A stretch of 64,000 nt of DNA from Blastomyces gilchristii SLH14081 (Eukaryota > Ascomycota > Eurotiomycetes > Onygenales > Ajellomycetaceae), in contig NW_003101660.1 in the NCBI RefSeq assembly GCF_000003855.2, forward strand, positions 310,001 to 374,000, read 5' to 3'. The notes under the pieces are model-generated. The model saw nothing but the letters and a program-made list of their open reading frames with translations. It was not told where the DNA came from and searched no databases. The position numbers and the translations under genes are program-made. Positions 19,801 through 29,889 of this stretch are shown one piece after another (position 1 is the first letter of the stretch; each line of letters begins with the position of its first letter).

Positions 19801-22161
19801 ATGACGAGCCTTACCCAGAGCGATTGCAATGTCATTGCAAAGCACCCATTGAGAAACTCTTTAGATCATCTACGACTTATTCTTGAAGATGCAGAGCATT
19901 TCTGCCGCCCGCATCTAAACTCTTACGATAGTGCTGTTGATACTCCGTCCTCAGCTTGTCAAGAGGCAATATCAGACCTTCTCGGCGCTTTGATGACACA
20001 GAAATCGGCATTCAATCTTTCCTCCCGATTAGGCAATCGCAATTTGGCTTCGGACATCTCTAATCTTTTCGGATATGTTCAACAGAATGACTTCAGCTAT
20101 GAAGTCTATCGTGCACTGTCACAACTCGTCATTCGAAAGGCCCTGGACATCGACATCTGGACTGCTGTTATCAACCTCATTATTACTGTCCTGCGTTCCA
20201 CTCCTCCGCCTAGCACGCCATTTATTCAACAAACCCCAATTACGTATAATATGAGCAGCCTTGTCAACTCGAGTGAATATCGCAAAGACGTCGATAATGT
20301 GCTGAAAGAGGATATAGGACCGATGTCCATTGATATCCCTGGGTTCTACGAAGCTTTCTTTGGAGAGGTGACGGATCTTGAGCACATTGCTGATACAGTT
20401 TTTAAGAAATGCACGCAGGGCGATACTCCACAATATCATGAGAAGGATGGCTGGAAGGAATGGCCTGGGGATGCAAAGGAGCAAGATGTCTTGAAATGGC
20501 TTTCTCAAATGATAACTCTGTTCACGGGCTATGCTGAGGAGTTGTTTCCAACTTTCAACATTCAACGAAGGTTATTGGTACAGCCTCATCAACCTCTATT
20601 AGGCTCAACAGCGAAACGTAAGCTTGATATTGGCATTGTGAATGGTCTAGCCACTGATAAAGCTGTTAAGTATCACTGGCAGCAGATTCTTGTGCCAGGA
20701 GAACTGAAGAACGACCGCGAATATGATAAACCTTCATTGGCAGGTCTTGATCTGGGAAGGTATGCAAGAGAAGTACTTTTGTGTCAGGAGACTCGTCGTT
20801 TTGTTCTTGGATTTACACTCTGCGGATCTCTTATGCGGTTATGGGAATTTGATCGATTGGGTGCGATCGCATCCACGCATTTTGACATCAATAAAGAGGG
20901 ACAGCGATTTGTCGCCACTGTGCTTGGATTTCTCTGGATGAGCAAGGAGCAGCTTGGATATGATCCCACCATTATTGATGCCGAAGGCATTAAGTATATT
21001 GACATTGAACGAAATGGACAAAAGGAACGTCTCATCATTGATGGATTGATGACGCGGGCGCAGTGCATCACAGGCCGTGCCACAACTTGCTGGAAGGCCC
21101 ATCAAGAGAATGGTGATTCACAGATACCTCTTGTGATCAAAGACTCATGGCAATACTCGGAGCGCGACGAAGAAGGTGAACTGCTGCGTGAGGTGACTGG
21201 GAAGAACGTGGTCAATGTAGCGAGATACTATCATCATGAGACGGTTTGCGTGAGTGGCAAAGATGATGATATTCTTAACACCGTTCGAAAGGGCCTGGAT
21301 GTTACACAGACGTCAAACCGTTTGATACTGCCTTTGAGTAGAAGTGAGTCCCGTACCTCGCTCGATAGACGAAGTAGCAGTACCACTGGGCGGAAGCGAT
21401 CCTCCAGCCGCGCCGACACATCACTGCCGCCGCCAAGAAAGCGGATTCAGTCTAGTTCTCCAGTTAAGACAGCAAAAACTAGTACTGCAAACCGCGTGCA
21501 TCGTCGTGTCATCATCCGTGACTACGGGAAGGCAATCTACAAAGCAAGTTCGAGGGTTGCCCTGCTCGAGACACTGAAGGGCTGCATTGAAGGATATGAG
21601 TCTTTACATAAAAAGGCTGGTATGCTTCAATGTGATATCTCACCAAACAATCTCATGATGAATGAAGATGACAGTAATCCTTCCTTTCGGTCATTCCTGA
21701 TTGACTTGGACCTTGCGATCAAGGAACAACGGGAGGGATTTTCAGGAGCTCGAGGCAAAACTGGCACACGGGCATTCATGTCCATTGGCGTGCTTCTCGG
21801 CGAAAAGCATTCCTTCATGCATGATCTCGAGTCATTCTTCTGGGTGCTTTTCTGGATATGCATTCACTATGATGAATTGGGGAAAGGGAGAACTGTTCCG
21901 CGGTTTGAGAAGTGGAATTATGTGAGCACGGAAGAGTTGGCTGGAATGAAGATAGGTGTGATTGCTGCAGAGGATGTGTTCTTGAAAACAATGGATGACA
22001 ACACTACTGTCCATTATCAACCATTGGTCCCTTGGGTCAACAAGCTACGGAGGGATGTTTTCCCTGGCAATGGAAGGTGGAAAACCCCCAATCCAAATTT
22101 GTATTCTGATATGAAGAAGGTACTGCAGAAGGCCCAGAACGACCCAGAGGTGTTGAAGTAA
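19801..22161 (+). CDS. FunK1-family fungal protein kinase
   Basis: Intact 786-residue frame without introns. The C-terminal half matches the fungal-specific kinase family FunK1. Its catalytic loop reads QCDISPNN (residues ~610-617), where HRD is replaced by QCD but the catalytic Asp and Asn are kept. The metal site reads IDLDLA (~634-639) in place of DFG. Then follow GKTGTRAFMSI and a long helical C-lobe (HDLESFFWVLFWICIHY). A Ser/Arg-rich insert (~513-570) separates the N-lobe-like region from the loop, as is common in the family. The N-terminal ~200 residues are helical with no recognised motif. FunK1 genes are expanded in Onygenales; substrates are not known to me. The gene is bracketed by diverged direct repeats, and an LTR fragment abuts the right one. 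Confidence 0.85.
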   Translation: MTSLTQSDCNVIAKHPLRNSLDHLRLILEDAEHFCRPHLNSYDSAVDTPSSACQEAISDLLGALMTQKSAFNLSSRLGNRNLASDISNLFGYVQQNDFSYEVYRALSQLVIRKALDIDIWTAVINLIITVLRSTPPPSTPFIQQTPITYNMSSLVNSSEYRKDVDNVLKEDIGPMSIDIPGFYEAFFGEVTDLEHIADTVFKKCTQGDTPQYHEKDGWKEWPGDAKEQDVLKWLSQMITLFTGYAEELFPTFNIQRRLLVQPHQPLLGSTAKRKLDIGIVNGLATDKAVKYHWQQILVPGELKNDREYDKPSLAGLDLGRYAREVLLCQETRRFVLGFTLCGSLMRLWEFDRLGAIASTHFDINKEGQRFVATVLGFLWMSKEQLGYDPTIIDAEGIKYIDIERNGQKERLIIDGLMTRAQCITGRATTCWKAHQENGDSQIPLVIKDSWQYSERDEEGELLREVTGKNVVNVARYYHHETVCVSGKDDDILNTVRKGLDVTQTSNRLILPLSRSESRTSLDRRSSSTTGRKRSSSRADTSLPPPRKRIQSSSPVKTAKTSTANRVHRRVIIRDYGKAIYKASSRVALLETLKGCIEGYESLHKKAGMLQCDISPNNLMMNEDDSNPSFRSFLIDLDLAIKEQREGFSGARGKTGTRAFMSIGVLLGEKHSFMHDLESFFWVLFWICIHYDELGKGRTVPRFEKWNYVSTEELAGMKIGVIAAEDVFLKTMDDNTTVHYQPLVPWVNKLRRDVFPGNGRWKTPNPNLYSDMKKVLQKAQNDPEVLK

Positions 22162-22980
22162 TGTATTCAATATTCTTTTATTCTCTTTTTCCTCACACTC
22201 TCCCCTTTCTCTGATTTTATATATACCCCTGCTTAAACTTGTGCGTTGGGATTTGGATTAGTTTGGAAGTCTTTTGTAAAGTAGAATGAATTTTTAGCAA
22301 GAGTCGAAATAGTTATATAATCTCATTAGTTCTATCAATTATTCTGATTTTTATCCGTCGCAGAGGACTTTGGGATAAGGGAAATTGACCAGGCATAAGT
22401 ACACTAAAGCTAGAAAACAGGGACAATCTGTAACGGCGTGGCAAGCATGACTATATAAGCGAGAGCAGTATGAAGCCGACGGCTTCATATTCTACGGAGT
22501 AGTCTTTTGCTGATAGTGCAGCGGTTAGTGCTTTAAATGCTCCTAAGGTTACGCGCTGTGACACAAACAAATCCTCTTTGTATCGCTTAAGCTGCTCTAG
22601 AGCGATCTGCGCCACATCTTCCTCTGACCTCTATGTAGGTGGGTGCCAATATCGACCTGAGATACTCGAGGCGCCCATCTACGGCCTCGCGACACAAGGA
22701 TAACTATAGGGGTTGCCAATGTCCAACCTATAACCTCGCGTAAGAGACTACGGAGTACGGAGTAGTGAGTGTAGTAGTGGGACTGCCCACCGAAGGCGCT
22801 GCTAACGGGTTTAACTAGTAGGTACACATAGCGGCTGCAATGGTTCAACGTTCTCCTTGTCGCTACCTACTCGACCTAGGTCGGTGAGGTTCCCTGTAAT
22901 ATTGGTCAGAACATGCCTCCGAAACCCAAAGTAATAGGGAAACTCACCTTTGCTTGCCGTGGCTGCCACTTGCCGGGCGG
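22162..22980. other. intergenic with TACGGAGTA cluster
   Basis: No gene is supported. It contains the 9-mer TACGGAGTA at 22493-22501 and two overlapping copies at 22749-22757 and 22756-22764. A short inverted pair GAAGCCGACGGCTTC is present at 22472-22486. Confidence 0.5.
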
Positions 22981-23050
22981 GTTGCTGCCTCGCGTATTTT
23001 GGCTTAGGGAAGCATAAGAAATTCAGTATCACATGATTTTAGTCGTTTTG
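22981..23050 (+). repeat. right direct repeat flanking FunK1
   Basis: Partner of 19656-19724 (GTTGCTGCCT ... TTTTAGTCGTTTTG). It is followed without gap by the mini-LTR fragment at 23054. Confidence 0.6.
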
Positions 23051-23053
23051 TGG

Positions 23054-23109
23054 TCACCACCAGCGCACTGCTGGTAGAAGGGGCCGATCAACCCCCGGGA
23101 CCCCCAACA
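23054..23109 (-). mobile_element. partial mini-LTR
   Basis: Matches the last ~56 bases of the mini-LTR (minus-strand orientation), TCACCACCAGCGCACTGCTG to CCCCCAACA. It lacks the TGTAGGCTACTGGGG end. No target duplication is visible. Confidence 0.75.
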
Positions 23110-24812
23110 GTTAATTAGTGGTTACCCAAGTGATGGCGATGACAAGTATCGGAGGAGCAACTTTAGCCGGTTGGGTAAAGCAGCTTGCCTCACCCCACCC
23201 ACCAATCCAGGCCTAGTGCCAAAGGGGATTTTGGCAAAATCCATATCTCCGATTAACTAATGTACATGTACATAGTTTTATTCTTTCTTCCATGTTTCGC
23301 CTGTTTTGTCTCCGATCTTGTCAGGGAGGTTGTCTTTTAGTGTCAGAAATATCCATTCTGTTTTATCTTATATAGAAATCGTGTAAAGCTTGATTGATTG
23401 AAAGGTTATGCTGACTTATCAGACTAACGCAGTAGACTCAGAAAGAGTTCCCCTATCTAAAAATGCTTGGCTTCGTAGGCCCAAGAGACCATCTTGTACT
23501 CCGTAACTACAAACATGATGAGAGTTCTGAGCAGCAAAATTTCCCAGCGCGGACGAGGAAATGAGCTTGTGGTCGCACATCGTCAATATTTCTTTCAATC
23601 ACTGAATGCTATCTATATTCCTCACGCCGCGGTCCCAAAAGGTCATCGCACCAATCTCCACAAATGCACTCAATATTCAATGCAAAATAGAGATAAGCCT
23701 CATTAATTTCCCCTCACGTATGATCAGGTGAGGTTGATAATGTGATTAATATAAGTCCATCCGTTCTTTTGTTCCCATAGGAACCGAGGCACGATTCCGT
23801 GGTCGCAAAGGCCGTTGTTTCACCAGTTATCTGTAGGCAGTCGATTCGCAGATGTGAATGTTTGTTTCGCGCTCAGGAGGTTGTGTGTGTTGGGCTTGGG
23901 CCATCTTCATTACACACATATCACGTTGAGATATATGAACAAGGAATGTTTCTGAGAATTTCTGAGCTTGAAAAGCTTTTGCTTAAATGCTATCTCAGAG
24001 GGATCAATGTCAGTAAAAACCCATTGCTCGTCGCCCTCAACATTCTAGGCTTGCGGGGGAGCCTTATGAGGGAAGAGAAGCAGGGAATTGGTTGATTTGT
24101 TTGCTCAATTTCGATCGGTACATGTGCATGTACTGTACATACTAAGAGCCCGCGTGAGATAGTCGCAAACATACAGCTTGAGGACAACGAAAGGGGCAGT
24201 AGAGTTCGCCCTGTTAAACCATGCCAAAAAGGGCTGTACCGCTCTCCTGATCTGGATGGGGGCGACAGAGAGCCGCAGCAACAGCCACCATGCTTTTGCA
24301 ACAGGTCGGTGACAAAAGCCCAAATACTAGTCATAAAGTCCCTATAGTTATCAGTTGTGTCGAGGAGGGAAGGAAGCGGAGCTTTTCCGGCTATTGGCGC
24401 TCGAGTGGAGCAGACGCCGGTGTAATGGACAACGGTGTGGTGTGGTGTCTAAATGACTTTACTACCATTTGATAGCCTAATATTCCCAATTGCCCATCCT
24501 TAGTTTCTTCTGGCCTAATAATGCAGGACAAAACAAACGACATGTAATAGATATACTGTGCCTGTATGTACACGAACATTGAACTCATAAACCATGCATA
24601 AAACATATGAGGGTATATGAAAACTCCCAACTAAAACGGTAGAAAGGGAAAACGTGCAAAAAAGTCGACGGGAACCCAGCTCGAACCCGATTAACATATA
24701 AAAGCTTTTACCAAAATATCAATCCCCGACACGCCAGGAAAATGTGAAACAGATGCAAAATAATCCCGCTACCTTCCCGGATTCACACCAGCCTTGAAGA
24801 AGACGAGGCCGG
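23110..24812. other. intergenic
   Basis: About 1.7 kb with no supported gene; short frames on both strands lack motifs. A TACTCCGTA copy lies at 23497-23505. The region ends at the 3' side of IMP3, which is transcribed toward it. Confidence 0.45.
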
Positions 24813-25702
24813 TTATAGAAGATCGAAATCGTCCAGTTTCTCACGGTACTGCAAGATATTTCTCTTTATCTTGCTCGAATCAACCCAGGTAACAAAGTCT
24901 TCAAGATTTCTGTTCACGAGAAAGGCAGGGTCCGTGACAACCTCCGTGCCGACACGGACATGGCCCTGTTCAATGAACTTCACGGCCTGAAAAGAGAAGA
25001 AGAAAACGGCAAGTTAGCTCATGTCCGGTATTTTTTTAATTTAATAATCCATATCCAAGATAAAACCGGAAAGGCAACCACAACGCCAGCTTTCCTAGGA
25101 GTGTCGCGCCAAATAGGTAAAACACTGAAAAGAAAAAGGACGGGGAGGGGGGAGGGGGGAGGGGGGAGGGGGGAGGGGGTTGCAAAGAGAGAGGAAATGG
25201 GCGTACCGTAGGAACATTCTCCACCATCCCCATCCGCACCATCACAACGCCCAATCTCCTCCTCGCAAACGCACTAACTGTAACCTCCCTTTCAACCCTA
25301 CTCAAGCCCGCGCCTTGCTCACGACTCTGCTTCAATATGCCCGTTGCCCACAATTTCTCCAGCAACTGACTTTCGATGTCCTTTCGGAACGGATCTTCTG
25401 GGTCCAGGGCGGAGAGCTTATGCGCTAGTTGTCGCAGGGAGCCGCAGAGCGAGTTGTATTTTTGATAATCGAGCGGATGTTGGAAGTGGTAGCGTTGTCG
25501 GATGGCGGCTTCACGATGTCCGGCGTCGGATTTGTAGGTGTGAAGATCTACCTTGCGGAGAAGTCTAGAATAATAAGGGTTTGAGCGTTAGGGAATTTGT
25601 CTTTTTCTTCTTCTAACATTTCACGTTTTGTTGCGCGAATGTGGTATCCTCTCTCGGAGGCTTAACATACTTCTGTTCGTGATGCTTGAGTTTTCGAACC
25701 AT
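24813..25702 (-). CDS. imp3: U3 snoRNP protein IMP3
   Basis: Component of the U3 small nucleolar ribonucleoprotein (Mpp10-Imp3-Imp4), needed for early 18S rRNA cleavages in the nucleolus. Exons on the minus strand are 25702-25671, 25564-25207 and 24986-24813, giving 187 residues, close to yeast Imp3. The start [17 protein letters not shown] is the conserved family N-terminus. The middle reads [20 protein letters not shown]. The S4-like RNA-binding part spans [15 protein letters not shown] to [20 protein letters not shown]. The C-terminus reads [11 protein letters not shown]. Intron 1 uses GTATGT...TCTAG, intron 2 GTACGC...TTCAG. Intron 2 (25206-24987) holds a G-tract repeat on the plus strand. 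The gene looks intact. Confidence 0.93.
25142..25179 (+). repeat. (GGGGGGA)n tract in IMP3 intron 2
   Basis: Six G-runs of 4-6 bases are separated by single A residues on the plus strand. The IMP3 transcript would carry the complementary C-rich tract. Confidence 0.95.
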
Positions 25703-28133
25703 GTTAACGGATTGTTTGAGAAAAAGCTGGATTACCGGGAAGGTGAAATCGCTCCTAGAGAAAATAATTCACTCTAACCTGGTCTTCCGGTCTTTTTCAA
25801 TAAAGGATCTTGTTTTGAATATGAGATGATGAACCGTTTGCACAATTTACACTGTTTGTGTGCTGTTTGCACTGAATAGTTACCCAATTACATAATCTGA
25901 GAAATTCTCGCGTTAGTCCCTTTCTTCGCGTCTATCCAATAATGTATTATTTATTATATACTTCCTTCACTCCTGTAAATGTCGAAAGCTGCCCAAGCAG
26001 GACTACGCACTATATCAATCGAGAGGGCCATGGATTGTCTCTCCCTTAGAGCGTTCAAGGTTATTCGCTGTCCAACCCCTGCAACATTGCTCCATTCCCA
26101 TTCATGCTCTTCCGATCGATTCAGCATGTATAAAAAGTGAAAATGAAAACAAACCCTCATCGGAACGCGTTAGAGGAAAGGAGTATGAATTCTGTGGACC
26201 CTGACTCCTCTTGCTCAGCCACCTGACGGTCAGGCTTCGTGGTGGCACAGCAGATATGTGCCCACTCGTCCAAGGTTCTAGAAATATCTGCTTCCAAAGT
26301 ACGCCTCAAACGATTGGCTCACTTCAAGTTATGTGGAGAGAGCTACCGAAAACTGGGCTTTTCACCCAAAAGATCATCGCTATGATCGGATCGCGGGGTG
26401 GTGCTCATTATTATTATTATTGGTTGTTGGCCCGTCAACAAAGGTGATAACTTATAAAGCGCCGTGTAAAATGCCCTGGTGCCGCCCAACTCCACGGGTG
26501 TTTGGTTGCGCAAAAAAAAGATTCAATATGGCACCTCTGTACATTACAATCCAAGATTGGTCTTCACGAATTCTCAGCTAATTCTCCGTGTATACCCACA
26601 TTATTCTTTTCGGGACGAGGTTGGTATCCTTTTGTCTCGACAAGTCTCAATTGACGTCCTCGCGTCTAAAACTACAATCAGGTCATTTTGGCCCCAAATT
26701 CTAAAAGGATGGCAATGAGCGTCTTCGGTACCGATTTACCCTCACACTGATTCTACACATATATTACGGATTCCTCGAGCGAAGGCGGGCCCTGGTTATC
26801 CATCAATTTTGCTCAAAACGAGCCCCTTACTATCAAGCTCGTTTCGGAAACTTTGAAGATTTGGCAGCTTCAACCATGTACAGCGTACGGAGTAGAAGAA
26901 AGGAGGGAAAGCCAGCCACCACATGGCAAAATACACACAACTTTATCCTTAGCTACGAGCGCAATCTAGAACCTGCACTACTCAACTAGCTGCACTATCC
27001 AAGAGGCACAAAAAATCCGCGGCCTTCGGTTTGATGCAGCCAAGGCGTTCTGGTGCACAACCACTTTGGAAGATGCATAGGAATCAAGGCTGCTCTGTAG
27101 CTGGCTAGGAAGAAACAGAGACGTGACGTGTGCAGCGTCTCCATCTTTTTTTTAACTAGGGCGAAACATTGATGACGCCAGCTATCTCCGCCAATTGGTA
27201 GATTAGGATCTTCCCTGGGCGCCACGATAAATGAGGGGATATGTAGTAGCGGGATCGAAAATTCGAAGGGAATAATAATAATAACCGTGCAAAGCGCAAC
27301 TCACCACCATTAGTGAGTGCGCCCGAGCGTAGCGGGAATATCACAGTAAAGGTACCTTTTTCAATGGTGAACCCATACAAAGGAGACTTACAGAAAAACC
27401 TGAATAGGTTCAACATTATAATAGGTATGTATATATATCATTTTTCAAGTATATTATAATGATTTTTTTCTAAATAAAAATGTGTACTGATTCTTCTAGA
27501 ATGAAATTTGAAAATTCGTCATAATAGATTTCAAGTATGAGAGAATGACACGTTTTTTTTAAAAAAAAAATAAAAATAAAAAAATAAGAATTGAATATAA
27601 GAAAAAAAAATGATCTATAATAAAGGACTCATATCGATTATGTGATGTTTGAACTTATTCAAGTTTTCCGTAAGTATTTTCTGTTGAGCTCAAAGATTTG
27701 CGCCACTGCGCCAATTGGCGTTGTCTCACGAAAGCTTCAAGCCAAACCGGTGACGTTCCAGGCCCATTTTAGACTTTTGTCGCCCGGAGTTGGACCCAAC
27801 TCAATCTCGTTCTCATTGCATCATTATTTGCCCGGCGAGTTGATATATGAAGGCTCTCGCTGCGCGCATCTGTCTGTTGGCGAATTTTTTAGCACCAACC
27901 CTTCCCCACAAACAACCAGCCTTATCCAAACCCTCTACAAGCCAAATGAGCTTGTAATAAAGCCGTCCCGCACAAATAACCCAAGCTCCCACTTGGGCGA
28001 TTTTATGAAGTCGATCGCTCCAAACCCCCTCTCACCATTCGCTCGTTAAAATAACTTCCTCCCCTCCTCTCTCTCTGGCAACTCGAAACTCCTATGTGAA
28101 ACTCTGCAACATCGGACCCGAAAACCCGAAGTC
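25703..28133. other. long intergenic region
   Basis: About 2.4 kb without a supported gene. TACGGAGTA occurs at 26886-26894. 27420-27640 is AT-rich with A/T homopolymers. A 135-residue frame at 27642-28049 lacks motifs; 27642-28130 is more likely a leader or promoter of the next gene. Confidence 0.45.
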
Positions 28134-28559
28134 ATGCATACCGCACTGTTGACAAACAAGCTCAAGGCCGCCCAGCCTACCTCCGCCCACTCCATAACAC
28201 AGCCACCAAGCCGCTACCCCTCTCCCCCCGGCGCTGTCTCCTATCCTCCTCAGCCCCCGATTCGCTACTCTTCTACCCCTCCGCCATCCCCTCTATCCCC
28301 CCTATCAACCGATCCTATCTTCGACGCCGCAAACGGTGATAAATCCAATGACGTGGACCAGCAGGTTAAGCTCGCCTTGACGGAATTGCTCAATTCGGCC
28401 TCCATCAAAACCCACCAAGACGTCCGCATGTGGGTGCAGAATAAGCTCATGGATACTGAGCACAGACTGAAAGCTAGACGGAAGCGTCGGATCTCTAACT
28501 TGGGCTTGAAGAATGACACGTCGCCGTTGAGCGCTCCGTTGAGCGCTCCTGGCAGATAG
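28134..28559 (+). CDS. small conserved fungal protein, unknown function
   Basis: 141 residues. The N-terminal half is Pro/Ser-rich (PSRYPSPPGAVSYPPQPPIR) and probably disordered. The C-terminal half is an ordered helical block, VDQQVKLALTELLNSASIKT, then DVRMWVQNKLMDTEHRLKA, followed by a basic stretch RRKRR. The LTELLN...MWVQ.KLMDTE pattern looks like a domain shared by uncharacterised proteins of Eurotiomycetes. I do not know a function. The basic stretch could serve nuclear import. A (TA)n repeat follows the stop codon. Confidence 0.65.
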   Translation: MHTALLTNKLKAAQPTSAHSITQPPSRYPSPPGAVSYPPQPPIRYSSTPPPSPLSPLSTDPIFDAANGDKSNDVDQQVKLALTELLNSASIKTHQDVRMWVQNKLMDTEHRLKARRKRRISNLGLKNDTSPLSAPLSAPGR

Positions 28560-28979
28560 TATATATATATATATTTCTTATTTCTTGCCTCTTGTTGGAT
28601 TTTCCTTGGGGAATTTAAAAAGCTACGACCTACTGCGTAAGGCGGACTAGAAAGAGGTTTTTTCTTTTTTTCTCATTCAAACGCAGAAAATACGGGTAGC
28701 TCCTGAATGAGAGGCGTTGGGGTTTTTTTTTTCTTTTCCCTAAACCTTCATGGGTCTCGGAGATCTCACCACTGGTTATGATATCTGGGAGGTTTGTGTG
28801 CTTTCATGCAGGTTTTGCGCTCTGTGAGCTTACTATTTGATGCATTGGTGTTAATGAATGGTGTGTCCCATGTGTCAAGAAAAGTCATTGGAGTCTGTTT
28901 GGCGTTATGAATGCTCGCCGTGGGACAGCTTTTTCCTTTGTTTTCCTTTTTTATTCCCCCCCTCCCCTTTTTTTTTATT

Positions 28980-29011
<32 letters not shown>

Positions 29012-29286
29012 CCCTAAATTTTCTTCTTTTTGATTTCTCATCTCCATCATTACCTACCTCTCTTGAACATGCAATGGCATTTTACCATAGTTGATGATGA
29101 GATATCAATATGATGAAAAACAAAAAAACGGAAAAGAATTATTTTATTCAAACAGGTTGCAGAACATCACTAGAGCATTTCTTCTATTCAGCTATGGCTA
29201 GAAAGGTGTTGCAACAGCCTCTACAACAGGCATTAAGCAAGCAAGCATTCATACCTTCAATCACTTTCTGAAGGGTTTACCTACTT
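28560..29286. other. intergenic with T30 tract
   Basis: No gene is supported. T30 lies at 28982-29011. From about 29100 the DNA is CpG-poor and resembles a degraded DNA transposon ending in CTACTTATCGGGTGAGT. Confidence 0.45.
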
Positions 29287-29336
29287 ATCGGGTGAGTTGC
29301 TGCATGCATGTACAGTAATGCAGAGACTCACCCGAT
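29287..29336. repeat. 50-bp inverted repeat (TIR-like junction)
   Basis: ATCGGGTGAGTTGCTGCAT is followed, after a 12-base spacer, by its inverse ATGCAGAGACTCACCCGAT, a 19-bp stem with two mismatches. The ACTCACCCGAT core also occurs at 582-592. The form suggests terminal repeats of DNA transposons facing each other. Confidence 0.6.
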
Positions 29337-29381
29337 GTAATGAAAATATCAGAGTAACAAAAAAGAGGCCTTTTGTATGAG

Positions 29382-29545
29382 TTCATCATACAAAGGATAT
29401 TTATTAAGAACATGAATATCTTCAATTCAGATAATGTAGAAACTTAAGAGTATATATATTATAAAATGTTTATATATATAATAACATCAAAGTTGAATTA
29501 TTGAAGATATTCATGTTTTTCAATATGTATACTTTGTATGATCAA
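29382..29545. repeat. 164-bp hairpin (MITE-like)
   Basis: The left arm 29382-29426 (TTCATCATACAAAGG...AACATGAATATCTTCAAT) and right arm 29500-29545 are imperfect inverted copies around a ~73-base AT-rich loop. It is non-coding. It may be a MITE or the folded end of a RIP-mutated transposon. Confidence 0.6.
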
Positions 29546-29880
29546 TCCAGACCGAAGGTTCTCTTCATTATGGTCATATTTTCTTTACGTCGAAATTAGG
29601 AATTAGGGATAGATTTAGAGGGCGGAGTTACTACTTCTCATACCCCTTACAAGCATTCCTGCCCAAGTAGCACCAAGTTCCCTAGATTAAGTGATATCTA
29701 TAGCTACACGCCGAATTTCTATGATAGATCAAGAGTCTTTCTTATTTTTTTTATTTTTATTTTTATTTTTATTTTTATTTTTATTTTTATTTTTATTTTT
29801 AAATTTTATATATTCCAGCCCTGAGCTAAAGTAATGAAAAACGCTAAATGGTGAAGAGGAAAAAGAACCCATTTCCATAT
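29546..29880. repeat. intergenic with (TTTTTA)n microsatellite
   Basis: 29741-29801 is a run of about ten TTTTTA/TTTTAT units. The rest has no gene I can support. Confidence 0.6.
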
Positions 29881-29889
29881 TTCATCGCA

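Noticed and set aside
27642..28049. 135-residue frame upstream of the small conserved protein
   Set aside because: No recognisable domain; position and pyrimidine-rich content fit a leader region.
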